Shown here piece by piece: positions 57,078 to 64,000 of a stretch of DNA of 64,000 bases. The notes under the pieces are model-generated. The model saw only the letters and a list, made by a program, of their open reading frames with translations. It was not told where the DNA came from and ran no database searches. Made by a program: the position numbers and the translations under genes. The stretch lies in assembly GCF_963677315.1 (NCBI RefSeq), contig NZ_OY781939.1:806001-870000 (forward strand), written 5' to 3'. Origin of the DNA: an uncultured Sphaerochaeta sp. GTDB taxonomy: Bacteria > Spirochaetota > Spirochaetia > Sphaerochaetales > Sphaerochaetaceae. Position 1 is the first letter of the stretch. Every line of letters begins with the position of its first letter.

Positions 57078-57083
57078 GCACAT

Positions 57084-57240
57084 GCTGGATCTGGAAAAAC
57101 GGAACGGGGTGTGATTCCCCGGCGGTCCCGCCACTGTAATCGATGATGAAAGCAGACGATGCCATTGTCCCATTTGGACGAGAAGGCCTGTCAGTAAGAA
57201 GAGTCGTAAGCCAGGAGACGTTTCCAGATAACAATTCTTC
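57084..57240 (+). promoter_or_regulatory. Cobalamin riboswitch
   Basis: The signature pieces of a B12 riboswitch are in order: a GTGTGATTCCCCGGCGGTCCC region, CGCCACTGTAAT (57129-57140), and AAGCCAGGAGACG (57208-57220), the B12 box. A hairpin further on (CCAGA 57323-57327 with TCTGG 57336-57340) covers the first bases of the GGAGG ribosome site of the receptor gene, so translation is the probable point of control. Confidence 0.93.
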
Positions 57241-57349
57241 GTGGAGAAAGAAACAGCTATGATTATGTATATCGTCCAGATATTTCATACTCCCATGCAC
57301 ATACTATTTCCACGCAGAATGACCAGACAACACTCTCTGGAGGCTCTTC

Positions 57350-59227
57350 ATGCAGAAGCGCGGAATCTTCTCTCTGGTCTTGTTGCTCACCGTCTTTTCT
57401 CTATTTGCAACGCAAGATCTCGTTGATCTCGGAACAGCATATGAATTGGTCATTGCTGAAACACCACTTTCCGAAGCCGAAACCAATACAGCTTCATCTG
57501 TTTCGGTTATCACGCAAGAACAAATTGCAGCATACAACGCACAGACAACGGCTGAGTTGGTAGGAAAGGCTATTGGGACTTCTTTTAACTCTGTCGGGGG
57601 TCTTGGCTCACTCCAGACCGTGGTAATTCGTGGAGCAACTTCATCCAAGAACCTCATATATCTGGATGGAGTGCTCCTCTCCTCCGCCCATGATGGGACT
57701 GTAGACCTATCCATCATTCCCATTGACATCATTGAACGGATTGAAATTGTCAAAAGCGGACCAGGCAACCTAGGCAGGACCAATGCAATAGGGGGAATGG
57801 TCAACATCATAACGAAGAAAGGACAGCAAAGTGAAACACCATTCTCACTCTCCTTTGAGAACGGTTCATTTCTTCCACTCACCCATGATACTGATGAACA
57901 CAATTGGCTGTCTTTGGTAGACAGTCAAAATATAAACATGACCTACGCAGATAATGGTCTTGTTGTAACTATGGGAGGTCTTGCTGCCCAAAATGCCTTT
58001 ACTTATCAGGATGGTAGCGCTACTCGTAAGCTCAGGGAGAATGCAGAAGTATTTGAGTGGCATGGAGCAGTAAACTTCGATACAAACATTTCAGAAAACC
58101 TACAGTTCACTACCCAGAACTTGGTCAACTATAAGAACCTTGGCGTTCCAGGGGGACTCTCCTTCGGCCTCACTAAGGATGACTACCAAAAGGATCTGTT
58201 TACTTCCACCACCAATACCTTGGAGATTACAAATGTAAGTGAGTTGCTCGAGACCATCGCTGCTCGTCTGCATTATGGATATGGACAGACATTCTACCAT
58301 GACGATGATTATCAGGATAGCGCGCACAACAAACACAGTGCATCAGTACAGGTGGAAAGCACGTGGGGACTGGGGCAATCCTATGCTTTGACCACCGATC
58401 TTCTTTACAATCTTGACTATGTTGATAGTACAGATGTTGGTAAGAACAATCGACACACCATCTCGACATCTGCCCATGGAAGTCTCTACTTTGGGGACGG
58501 CAACTTCTCAATCCATCCCAGTGTAAACATCGCTTACCTCAGTGACCTAAAAACATTCTCACCCAATGCATCCTTGGGCGCTATTTTCTCTATTGCAAAG
58601 AACACAGAACTGAGCGCCACCATCAGTTATGCTGAGAATGTGCCTACCTTCTCGCAACTCTACTGGCCTTTTATGGGAAATCCCAATCTGAAGACAGAGA
58701 AAGGACTGAATGGGGAAATTGGTATTTCCACAACCAATGGGACAATCACCTACGAGGGAACATTGTTTGGTAGAAATATCTATAATGACATCGCCTATGA
58801 TGCATTCTGGACTCCACAAAACATTGCTCACAGCTTCTACCTTGGGACCGAGCAATCGATAGAGCTTGAACTTGCAGAGGATCTCACTTTGCAAACGAGT
58901 TATCTCTTCAACAAGAGCTATGATCTCGCTGGTGGAAACACATTTGCTGATAATGTGGAGGTTTCCAATGTCCGTAAGCATACAGTCAAAACTGCTTTGT
59001 TCTTCTCCCGGAACCTATTTGAAGGCAGCGTAAGTACAGAATACCTGGGAAGCACCAGTTCACTCGAGCAGGCTTTCCTGGTCAATCTGAGTGCAAGCAT
59101 GCAAGTAACCGATGCTCTGAAGGCATATGTTGCTGTGGACAATCTGTTGAACACAGAATACGAACTGACCAGTGGATATCCCATGCCAGGAACTAAGATC
59201 AGAATTGGAGGAACCGTACGGTTTTAA
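57350..59227 (+). CDS. btuB: TonB-dependent receptor, BtuB-like (cobalamin uptake)
   Basis: A 625-residue outer-membrane receptor. Signal peptide MQKRGIFSLVLLLTVFSLFA, then a plug domain (ASSVSVITQEQIAAY, LGSLQTVVIRGATSSKNLIYLDGV, IIERIEIVKSGPGNLGRTNAIGGMVNIITKKG in parts) and a 22-strand-type barrel ending IRIGGTVRF. The cobalamin riboswitch 110 bases upstream identifies the substrate as a corrinoid. The following genes encode its energising complex. The start follows GGAGG. Confidence 0.93.
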   Translation: MQKRGIFSLVLLLTVFSLFATQDLVDLGTAYELVIAETPLSEAETNTASSVSVITQEQIAAYNAQTTAELVGKAIGTSFNSVGGLGSLQTVVIRGATSSKNLIYLDGVLLSSAHDGTVDLSIIPIDIIERIEIVKSGPGNLGRTNAIGGMVNIITKKGQQSETPFSLSFENGSFLPLTHDTDEHNWLSLVDSQNINMTYADNGLVVTMGGLAAQNAFTYQDGSATRKLRENAEVFEWHGAVNFDTNISENLQFTTQNLVNYKNLGVPGGLSFGLTKDDYQKDLFTSTTNTLEITNVSELLETIAARLHYGYGQTFYHDDDYQDSAHNKHSASVQVESTWGLGQSYALTTDLLYNLDYVDSTDVGKNNRHTISTSAHGSLYFGDGNFSIHPSVNIAYLSDLKTFSPNASLGAIFSIAKNTELSATISYAENVPTFSQLYWPFMGNPNLKTEKGLNGEIGISTTNGTITYEGTLFGRNIYNDIAYDAFWTPQNIAHSFYLGTEQSIELELAEDLTLQTSYLFNKSYDLAGGNTFADNVEVSNVRKHTVKTALFFSRNLFEGSVSTEYLGSTSSLEQAFLVNLSASMQVTDALKAYVAVDNLLNTEYELTSGYPMPGTKIRIGGTVRF

Positions 59228-59230
59228 CCT

Positions 59231-59647
59231 ATGGAAATAACCAACCTGATACTGATCATGAAAAAGGGGGGAGCGGTCATGTGGCCGCTCTATGCCCTAT
59301 TGGTCATAACCATGGTACTCAGTATAGAGCGAGGAATTACCCTGTTCCTGATCTGGAAGAACCACTCCCGAATGCATAAGCGAGAGATAGAACCTGTACT
59401 CTCTATTCTGGATCTTATTGCCATGATTGCCCCCGTCATCGGATTCCTGGGAACCGTAACCGGCATGATCAATGCATTCAGATCGGTAGCTGAGGCATCT
59501 TCAGTACAGCTTCAGATCATTGCCTCAGGGCTGTACGAAGCGCTGTACACCACGGCATTTGGCTTGATTATCTCCATTATAGCTACAATCAGCAGTTTCA
59601 TTCTTGAGACTGCAAGTACCATGTTATGCGAAACCGAAGAACCCTAG
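59231..59647 (+). CDS. exbB: ExbB/TolQ-type proton channel protein, short form
   Basis: 138 residues. Three membrane helices are present (about 15-35, 55-80, 95-125), with the conserved APVIGFLGTVTGMINAF loop and YEALYTTAFGLIISI segment. The cytoplasmic loop after the first helix is only about 20 residues, against roughly 80-100 in standard ExbB, so this is a minimal form. It is 3 bases after the receptor gene and overlaps exbD by 22 bases. Confidence 0.88.
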   Translation: MEITNLILIMKKGGAVMWPLYALLVITMVLSIERGITLFLIWKNHSRMHKREIEPVLSILDLIAMIAPVIGFLGTVTGMINAFRSVAEASSVQLQIIASGLYEALYTTAFGLIISIIATISSFILETASTMLCETEEP

Positions 59648-59982
59648 GGCAACCAAGTGACATTGCCTTTCTCCTGATCATCTTCTTCCTGCTTCTCTCG
59701 GGTATCGCTTCTTCGGGGAGTGTACCCATCTCACTTGAGAGTTCAGAAACAACCGAAACTCCTGGAACAGCACTCATCACTCTCACCATTCTGGAAGATG
59801 GATCAATACTTCTAGGCGATGAAACGCAAGCGTTACAATCTATTGCTAAGCTTATCGCATCAGCCAAACATGTTTCCATCCTAGTGAGAAGAAATACCTC
59901 CTGGCAGCATGTAGTTGCCCTCCTTTCTATTATTGAGCAGCAGAGCACGGCATCCTTCTCCCTGGAGCTTTCCGATGAATAA
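59626..59982 (+). CDS. exbD: ExbD-like protein 1
   Basis: 118 residues. The single N-terminal helix (SDIAFLLIIFFLLLSGIA) carries the conserved aspartate used for proton flow, and a periplasmic domain follows. It overlaps both neighbours. With the second ExbD-like protein it may form a heterodimer inside the ExbB ring (inference). Confidence 0.9.
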   Translation: MRNRRTLGQPSDIAFLLIIFFLLLSGIASSGSVPISLESSETTETPGTALITLTILEDGSILLGDETQALQSIAKLIASAKHVSILVRRNTSWQHVVALLSIIEQQSTASFSLELSDE

Positions 59983-60331
59983 AAAGTACCAACATGGTCC
60001 CAATTCCACAATTACAGACATTGCCTTCCTCTTGCTCTTGTTCTTTCTTATCCTTGCCATCAGTACACTCCAGACACCCGTTCCACTGGAAGCAGCCTCC
60101 ACAAACGCAGAGATTCTGGAAAATACAGACATTGCAACAATTGTAGTTTCTCATACAGGAGAACTGTTCCTGGATGGATCTTCTATAGCTCTTGATTCTA
60201 TTCCGAGGCAAGATACATACGCGCTGCTTGCTGACAGGAATACTCCTTATGAGATCATCCATCCAATCATCACGTTTTTGAAAGAACGTGGTGTTGGTAC
60301 GCTGTATTGTCTTGTGGAGGACCATCCATGA
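59975..60331 (+). CDS. exbD: ExbD-like protein 2
   Basis: 118 residues, starting at the ATG at 59975, after GGAG. The helix TDIAFLLLLFFLILAIS again has the key aspartate. The periplasmic part differs clearly from that of the first ExbD, so the two are not a recent duplication. It overlaps the first ExbD gene by 8 bases and tonB by 4. Confidence 0.9.
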   Translation: MNKKYQHGPNSTITDIAFLLLLFFLILAISTLQTPVPLEAASTNAEILENTDIATIVVSHTGELFLDGSSIALDSIPRQDTYALLADRNTPYEIIHPIITFLKERGVGTLYCLVEDHP

Positions 60332-60996
60332 AGCGTATGCAAAGAGTATTCCTGATCATTGTCTTGGTATTTTTATCAATACTGATCCTCTTTATCCCTT
60401 TGAAAAGAAATGAAGGAGAAGCAGTCGAAACAGAGGAGGAAATGACTCCAATAGCCATGCTCTCGATGGATCGATTATTGCCCCCTCCTCATAAGCCTGA
60501 AGAGCCACTGAAAGAGGAAGAATCAGACGCACTTGCCGAGGAGCCAATTTCCGCTGCAGCCCCTACACAACCTGTTCATTATGAGGATGAAACAGGGATA
60601 AAAGAAGAAGCAGATCAAATACCAAAGGAAAACAATCCGCCGAATAATACCCTTGATGAAGCGGAACAGGAGAACCCAGGAGAGGATGGATATTATTACA
60701 CGATTGACATGGTAACAACCCGTCCCCAATTCAATCTTTCCCTACTTACCTCGAGAATAGTGTACCCAAGGAAAGCAAGACGACAGGGTAAGGAAGGGAC
60801 GGTACTCTTACGGTTGTTCATTGATGAAAAAGGGAATATTGAACGAATCATTGTAGAGGAAGATCCTGGCTATGGATTTGCTGAGGCAGCCATCGCCGCA
60901 TTCTCCAATTTCCAGACAACGCCAGCAATTCGTGAGACATCTCCTGTTCCTGTCACTCTCCTCTACCCGATACGTTTCTCCTTACATAACGAGTAA
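60328..60996 (+). CDS. tonB: TonB protein
   Basis: 222 residues from the ATG at 60328, with a GGAGG site. One N-terminal helix (VFLIIVLVFLSILILFIPL), a long Pro/Glu-rich linker (PPPHKPEEPLKEEES), and a C-terminal TonB domain (RIVYPRKARRQGKEGTVLLR, FSNFQTTPAI). It transmits energy from the ExbBD complex to the BtuB-like receptor. Its stop is directly adjacent to the stop of the convergent lipoprotein gene. Confidence 0.93.
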   Translation: MKRMQRVFLIIVLVFLSILILFIPLKRNEGEAVETEEEMTPIAMLSMDRLLPPPHKPEEPLKEEESDALAEEPISAAAPTQPVHYEDETGIKEEADQIPKENNPPNNTLDEAEQENPGEDGYYYTIDMVTTRPQFNLSLLTSRIVYPRKARRQGKEGTVLLRLFIDEKGNIERIIVEEDPGYGFAEAAIAAFSNFQTTPAIRETSPVPVTLLYPIRFSLHNE

Positions 60997-61545
60997 CTAC
61001 TGTGTGCAAACAGCGCAGTCGATGCTCAACAAGGTCTGCAGTGCATACAGTGGACGATCCCTGAGGTACTCGTCCTTGGTTGCACCATTTGAAGAAGAGA
61101 GAATAATTCCTTCACGGTCAAGGAGCAGAAACCCTGGAATGTAGAACCGATGTTCCCCAAGTAGTTCCATCACCCCACTCGATTCTCTCAGTGAGTATGG
61201 AATGTAAGGAAATGAATAGGAACCTTGGTCAAGGAAAGCATGCAGGTTTTCATCTGACTGATCATTGATGTGGCCGGCAAAGATGATTTCCAGGTTGTCT
61301 CCATACATCCGTTTATACAGGGAGTATTGCTCTTTCAGCTCTTCTGCATACTCCACACAATATGGACACCAATCGGCAGCATAGTAGATAAGCAGGTAAT
61401 CAGCATTCACCACGACAGGATTGCCCTGTCGGTCATGGACACTCTTCACTATCTTTTCATAGGAGTTCATAGGTTCACTAGGTATCGTCTTACAACCAGA
61501 GAGCAACAAAAGACCAAGCAGGATCACGGTAAGCATACGTTTCAT
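60997..61545 (-). CDS. Thioredoxin-like lipoprotein
   Basis: 182 residues. Lipobox LLSGC after MKRMLTVILLGLLL. The fold has the active site WCPYC in IYYAADWCPYCVEY and a YIPGFLLLDREG strand with a cis-proline-like position, as in TlpA/nucleoredoxin-like proteins. It would act as a disulfide reductase in the periplasm or at the membrane. A second CxxC lies at the end (CAVC), which is unusual. It is convergent with the TonB operon. Confidence 0.85.
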   Translation of the reverse strand: MKRMLTVILLGLLLLSGCKTIPSEPMNSYEKIVKSVHDRQGNPVVVNADYLLIYYAADWCPYCVEYAEELKEQYSLYKRMYGDNLEIIFAGHINDQSDENLHAFLDQGSYSFPYIPYSLRESSGVMELLGEHRFYIPGFLLLDREGIILSSSNGATKDEYLRDRPLYALQTLLSIDCAVCTQ

Positions 61546-61673
61546 GGTAATAATATCCTTTACTCACAGAACTGAGACCTATTGTAGCTTAAGCACGTAT
61601 GAATGAAAACCAAAAAAACTCATGAACAACTAATTGGCAACTACACTGCACTGGTAGATACACCTCATTTCTT

Positions 61674-61692
61674 CATACACCATGGGGGTATG
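61674..61692. promoter_or_regulatory. CsoR-like box upstream of csoR
   Basis: CATACACC-ATG-GGGGTATG is a near-perfect inverted repeat (one mismatch), similar in design to the box at 61768-61786. It lies about 105 bases before csoR and may be a second repressor site. Confidence 0.4.
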
Positions 61693-61760
61693 CAACAAGC
61701 GAATAGCTTCAAAACGCACCTGATGGCTTTTATGAAGGTATTTCTTTGCATGTTTCCTAC

Positions 61761-61790
61761 TTGACATTATACCCTACGGGGGTATATAAG
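61761..61790 (+). promoter_or_regulatory. csoR promoter with embedded operator
   Basis: TTGACA (61761-61766), an 18-base spacer and TATAAG (61785-61790). The spacer holds the G/C-tract palindrome TATACCC-TACGG-GGGTATA (61768-61786), typical of CsoR operators, so repressor binding would block the polymerase. The expected start, near 61797, coincides with the ATG, which suggests a leaderless mRNA. Confidence 0.8.
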
Positions 61791-61796
61791 TTAATC

Positions 61797-62075
61797 ATGA
61801 TACAGGAAATCAAGACAAAACTTGATCCTCGGCTTGCGAGGATCGAGGGACAGGTGAAAGGGATTCGGAACATGGTACAGGAAGATCGGTACTGTGTTGA
61901 TATTCTGCTACAGCTTTCGGCGGTGATCTCAGCATTGAAGAAAGTTGAAGACATGGTGATGGAGAACCACTTGAACACCTGTGTTGCTGATGCTATGAGA
62001 AGCAACGACGAGGATGAACAGAAACAGAAAGTGGCTGAGTTGATGGATGTGATCGCAAAGTTTCGCAGACAATAA
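61797..62075 (+). CDS. csoR: Copper-sensing repressor CsoR
   Basis: A 92-residue four-helix repressor. The Cu(I) ligands are C33, H58 and C62 (RYCVDIL, ENHLNTC), and the family signature LARIEGQVKGIRNMV is intact. It releases its DNA when Cu(I) binds. The start is the ATG at 61797; no ribosome site is seen before it. The copZ-copA genes 200 bases away are the obvious targets, besides itself. Confidence 0.93.
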   Translation: MIQEIKTKLDPRLARIEGQVKGIRNMVQEDRYCVDILLQLSAVISALKKVEDMVMENHLNTCVADAMRSNDEDEQKQKVAELMDVIAKFRRQ

Positions 62076-62104
62076 AAAAGCAAGCAATCGATTCGACTGC
62101 TTGC
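62074..62104 (-). terminator. Terminator of the tRNA-Val gene
   Basis: A 7-bp stem (GCAAGCA 62080-62086 with TGCTTGC 62098-62104) followed on the minus strand by TTTTTTATT. It directly follows csoR on the other strand. Confidence 0.88.
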
Positions 62105-62107
62105 CTA

Positions 62108-62179
62108 TGGGCGATGCCAGGATTGAACTGGCGACTTCCACGATGTCAACGTGGCACTCTCCCGCTGAGTTAACCGCCC
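62108..62179 (-). tRNA. tRNA-Val (anticodon GAC)
   Basis: The minus strand folds as a tRNA: acceptor GGGCGGT with ATCGCCC, D-arm, anticodon stem CCACG/CGTGG with loop TTGACAT (anticodon GAC), and T-arm with GTTCAATCC. The discriminator is A and CCA is not encoded. A single tRNA gene between csoR and copZ. Confidence 0.95.
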
Positions 62180-62196
62180 GTGTAAGTACAAGAGGG

Positions 62197-62225
62197 ATAG
62201 TAGCGGAAAAACCGTGGTCTGTCTA
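62197..62225 (-). promoter_or_regulatory. Promoter of tRNA-Val
   Basis: On the minus strand TAGACA (62220-62225), a 17-base spacer and TACTAT (62197-62202), about 18 bases before the tRNA. Confidence 0.7.
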
Positions 62226-62241
62226 GTGGTAATAAGAAAAA

Positions 62242-62260
62242 ATCCCCCTCCAGAGGGGAT
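62242..62260. promoter_or_regulatory. G/C-tract inverted repeat upstream of copZ
   Basis: ATCCCC-CTCCAGA-GGGGAT. The GC tract flanked by AT bases resembles CsoR operators and would fit control of copZA. On the minus strand it is followed by TTTTTT and could also work as a terminator for leftward transcription. Confidence 0.5.
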
Positions 62261-62277
62261 GATAGGAGTATAGATTC

Positions 62278-62484
62278 ATGAAAACAATCATTCTAACCAA
62301 GGGAATGCACTGCAATGGATGTGAAACCAGAATGGTGAACGCATTAGAGCAGATAGAAGATATAAAATCGGCCAAGGCCGATGCAAAGAGTGGCAAGGTT
62401 GTGATCAAACACAAGAGTGAGGAGACCATTACCGACGCCAAGAGCTTGATCGGTGAAATAGGTTTCGAGGTGGTAGAGTCATGA
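62278..62484 (+). CDS. copZ: Copper chaperone CopZ
   Basis: A 68-residue heavy-metal-associated domain. The copper site is GMHCNGC, and the rest follows the beta-alpha-beta-beta-alpha-beta pattern ending [10 protein letters not shown]. It carries Cu(I) to CopA. AGGAG precedes the ATG, and the stop overlaps copA by 4 bases. Confidence 0.95.
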   Translation: MKTIILTKGMHCNGCETRMVNALEQIEDIKSAKADAKSGKVVIKHKSEETITDAKSLIGEIGFEVVES

Positions 62485-64000
62485 AGAAAGAGATACAGGT
62501 AGGAATCGGTGGGATGACCTGTGCTTCCTGCTCCTCTGCTGTTGAGCGTACGCTCAACAAGCTTGACGGAGTGGAAAAGGCCCAGGTAAATCTTGCCACC
62601 GAGACTGCTACCATCTCCTTCGATGAAGATTCACTCGGACTCGAAGGGATCAAGAAGGCGGTCTCCAGAATCGGCTATTCGGTAGTCGATAAACTCGATG
62701 CAAAAGAGAAGGATGCAGAGAAGCAGAAAGAGCTGAAGGCTCTGGGAAAGCGCCTCACCGTCTCTGCTGTGCTGAGTGTTGTCCTGATGGTAATTGCCAT
62801 GGGCCCGATGCTCGGTCTCACACTCCCCTTCTCCCCTCTAACCAATGCCCTGCTCCAGATGGTTCTGGCACTTGGCACCATGCTAGCTGGCTCAGCGTTC
62901 TTCACCAAGGGTTTCTCAACGCTGGTGAAAAGAGAACCCAATATGGATAGCTTGGTAGCGCTGGGGACCTCAGCGAGCTTCCTCTACAGCCTTTGGGGGG
63001 TCTCTGAGATATTCATGGGGAACCATATGGCGGCCCATAATCATCTCTACTTTGAAGGTGTTGGTGTGATCATCACCCTGGTGATGCTTGGTCGTTATCT
63101 TGAGCATCGCAGCAAGGGAAAGACGGGAGAAGCCATCAGAAAACTGATGGAGCTTGCTCCCTCCACTGCAACGGTCTTGAGAGATGGGAAACAGGTTATC
63201 ATCAGTGCTGATGAAGTGCAGATCGACGATATTATCATGGTAAAGCCAGGAGAGAAACTCCCGGTTGATGGTGTAGTTCTCTCCGGCAGTTCATCCATCG
63301 ATGAATCTCTCCTGACTGGTGAAAGCCTTCCCGTGGAGAAAATTCTAGGGAGTGAGGTGTATGCAGCTACACTGAATACCACAGGAACACTCCAGTACCG
63401 TGCAACAAAGGTTGGCGCTGATACAGCACTCGCTGCCATCATTACCTTGGTACAAGATGCCCAGGGCTCAAAGGCCCCGATCGCTCGTGTTGCCGACAAG
63501 ATTTCTGGTATATTCGTCCCGATCGTCATGGGTATCTCCGTCGTGACTTTCCTCGCATGGATGCTTGCTGGCACACCATTTGACATTGCCATCATGCGGG
63601 CGGTAAGTGTGTTGGTCATTGCCTGTCCTTGTAGTCTGGGTCTTGCAACCCCTATCGCTATCATGGTCTCTACTGGAAAGGGTGCAAAATTGGGAATACT
63701 GTTCCGGCATGCTGCAGCCATTGAACAGCTTAAGGATGTGCAGACAGTGATCTTCGACAAGACTGGTACGTTGACCGAGGGTAAACCCAAGGTAACAGAT
63801 GTAATGGGAGATAATCCTGAACTTCTGATGCAACTGGCTGCCAGTGTGGAGAGCAGCAGTGAACACCCTCTCTCTCATGCAGTGGTAGAAGCCGCAAAAG
63901 AGAGAAAGACGCCCCTTCTGGAAACCCAGGACTTCAAGGCCTTGGTTGGCAGTGGAATACAGGGAACCATCGACGGAGCAGTGGTCCGTATCGGAAATGT
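62481..64000 (+). CDS. copA: Copper-exporting P1B-type ATPase (cut by window end)
   Basis: The first 506 residues of a P1B ATPase. One heavy-metal domain (C14 and C17 in GMTCASC), six membrane helices so far, the actuator TGES ([12 protein letters not shown]), the copper site C382-P-C384, the phosphorylated D426 in [10 protein letters not shown], and [10 protein letters not shown] of the nucleotide domain. The C-terminal hinge and last helices lie beyond the window. It pumps Cu(I) out of the cytoplasm. Confidence 0.97.
   Translation, partial: MKKEIQVGIGGMTCASCSSAVERTLNKLDGVEKAQVNLATETATISFDEDSLGLEGIKKAVSRIGYSVVDKLDAKEKDAEKQKELKALGKRLTVSAVLSVVLMVIAMGPMLGLTLPFSPLTNALLQMVLALGTMLAGSAFFTKGFSTLVKREPNMDSLVALGTSASFLYSLWGVSEIFMGNHMAAHNHLYFEGVGVIITLVMLGRYLEHRSKGKTGEAIRKLMELAPSTATVLRDGKQVIISADEVQIDDIIMVKPGEKLPVDGVVLSGSSSIDESLLTGESLPVEKILGSEVYAATLNTTGTLQYRATKVGADTALAAIITLVQDAQGSKAPIARVADKISGIFVPIVMGISVVTFLAWMLAGTPFDIAIMRAVSVLVIACPCSLGLATPIAIMVSTGKGAKLGILFRHAAAIEQLKDVQTVIFDKTGTLTEGKPKVTDVMGDNPELLMQLAASVESSSEHPLSHAVVEAAKERKTPLLETQDFKALVGSGIQGTIDGAVVRIGN

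Noticed and set aside
62123..62151. CACGATGTCAACGTGG hairpin as a protein-binding palindrome
   Set aside because: It is the anticodon arm of tRNA-Val read on the other strand.

Overview
The window looks like a chromosomal segment of a spirochaete, most likely of the Sphaerochaeta lineage (inference). Supporting signs are clustered LPP20/LpoB-type lipoproteins, sugar ABC operons, a lysine 2,3-aminomutase/beta-lysine acetyltransferase pair, periplasmic and outer-membrane proteins, and moderate GC. There is no phage, insertion sequence or CRISPR array. Almost all of the DNA is coding, in short tightly packed operons.

Region by region. 1-4.2 kb: a leftward lipoprotein operon (LpoB-like, two LPP20-like, one cut by the window edge) divergent from a COG3014-type lipoprotein. 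4.0-6.4 kb: a small acidic protein, a serine hydrolase, MutT, and an RRM RNA-binding protein with its own terminator. 6.4-12.9 kb: a complete tryptophan operon in the order trpBAEGDCF behind a promoter with almost no leader. 12.9-25.5 kb: two EAL-type c-di-GMP phosphodiesterases with degenerate GGDEF domains, a hypoxanthine-DNA glycosylase, an EamA transporter, an ABC-F ATPase, and two exported proteins, one joining a gluzincin protease domain, a propeller and a probable barrel. 26.1-30.05 kb: a leftward thiamine salvage operon thiD-thiM-cytX-thiE preceded by THREE identical TPP aptamers in exact 136-bp tandem. 30.3-38.4 kb: ilvE, then a CUT2 sugar operon (binding protein, RbsA-type ATPase, RbsC-type permease, Gfo/Idh dehydrogenase, TIM-barrel isomerase) divergent from a LacI regulator. 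38.4-47 kb: a GH3 glycosidase, a Cys-type glutathione peroxidase, and a beta-galactosidase operon with a CUT1 ABC importer. 47.1-49.7 kb: a NarL-type two-component system and a small outer-membrane-like protein. 49.8-56.5 kb: kamA-ablB (N-epsilon-acetyl-beta-lysine synthesis), a sodium:solute symporter, diaminopropionate ammonia-lyase and ApbE. 56.6-61.5 kb: a DUF1508 protein, then a cobalamin riboswitch controlling a BtuB-like receptor with its own ExbB-ExbD-ExbD-TonB energiser, and a thioredoxin-like lipoprotein. 61.7-64 kb: csoR, tRNA-Val, copZ and copA (cut by the window end).

The strongest unusual signal is the triple TPP riboswitch. The first two aptamers in transcription order each carry an intrinsic terminator whose 5' arm is complementary to the aptamer's 3' strand. 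The third, next to thiD, has no terminator. Other points of interest are apparently leaderless promoters for csoR and the histidine kinase, a very short ExbB paired with two ExbD proteins, and an LpoB-like protein in what may be a lineage without penicillin-binding proteins.
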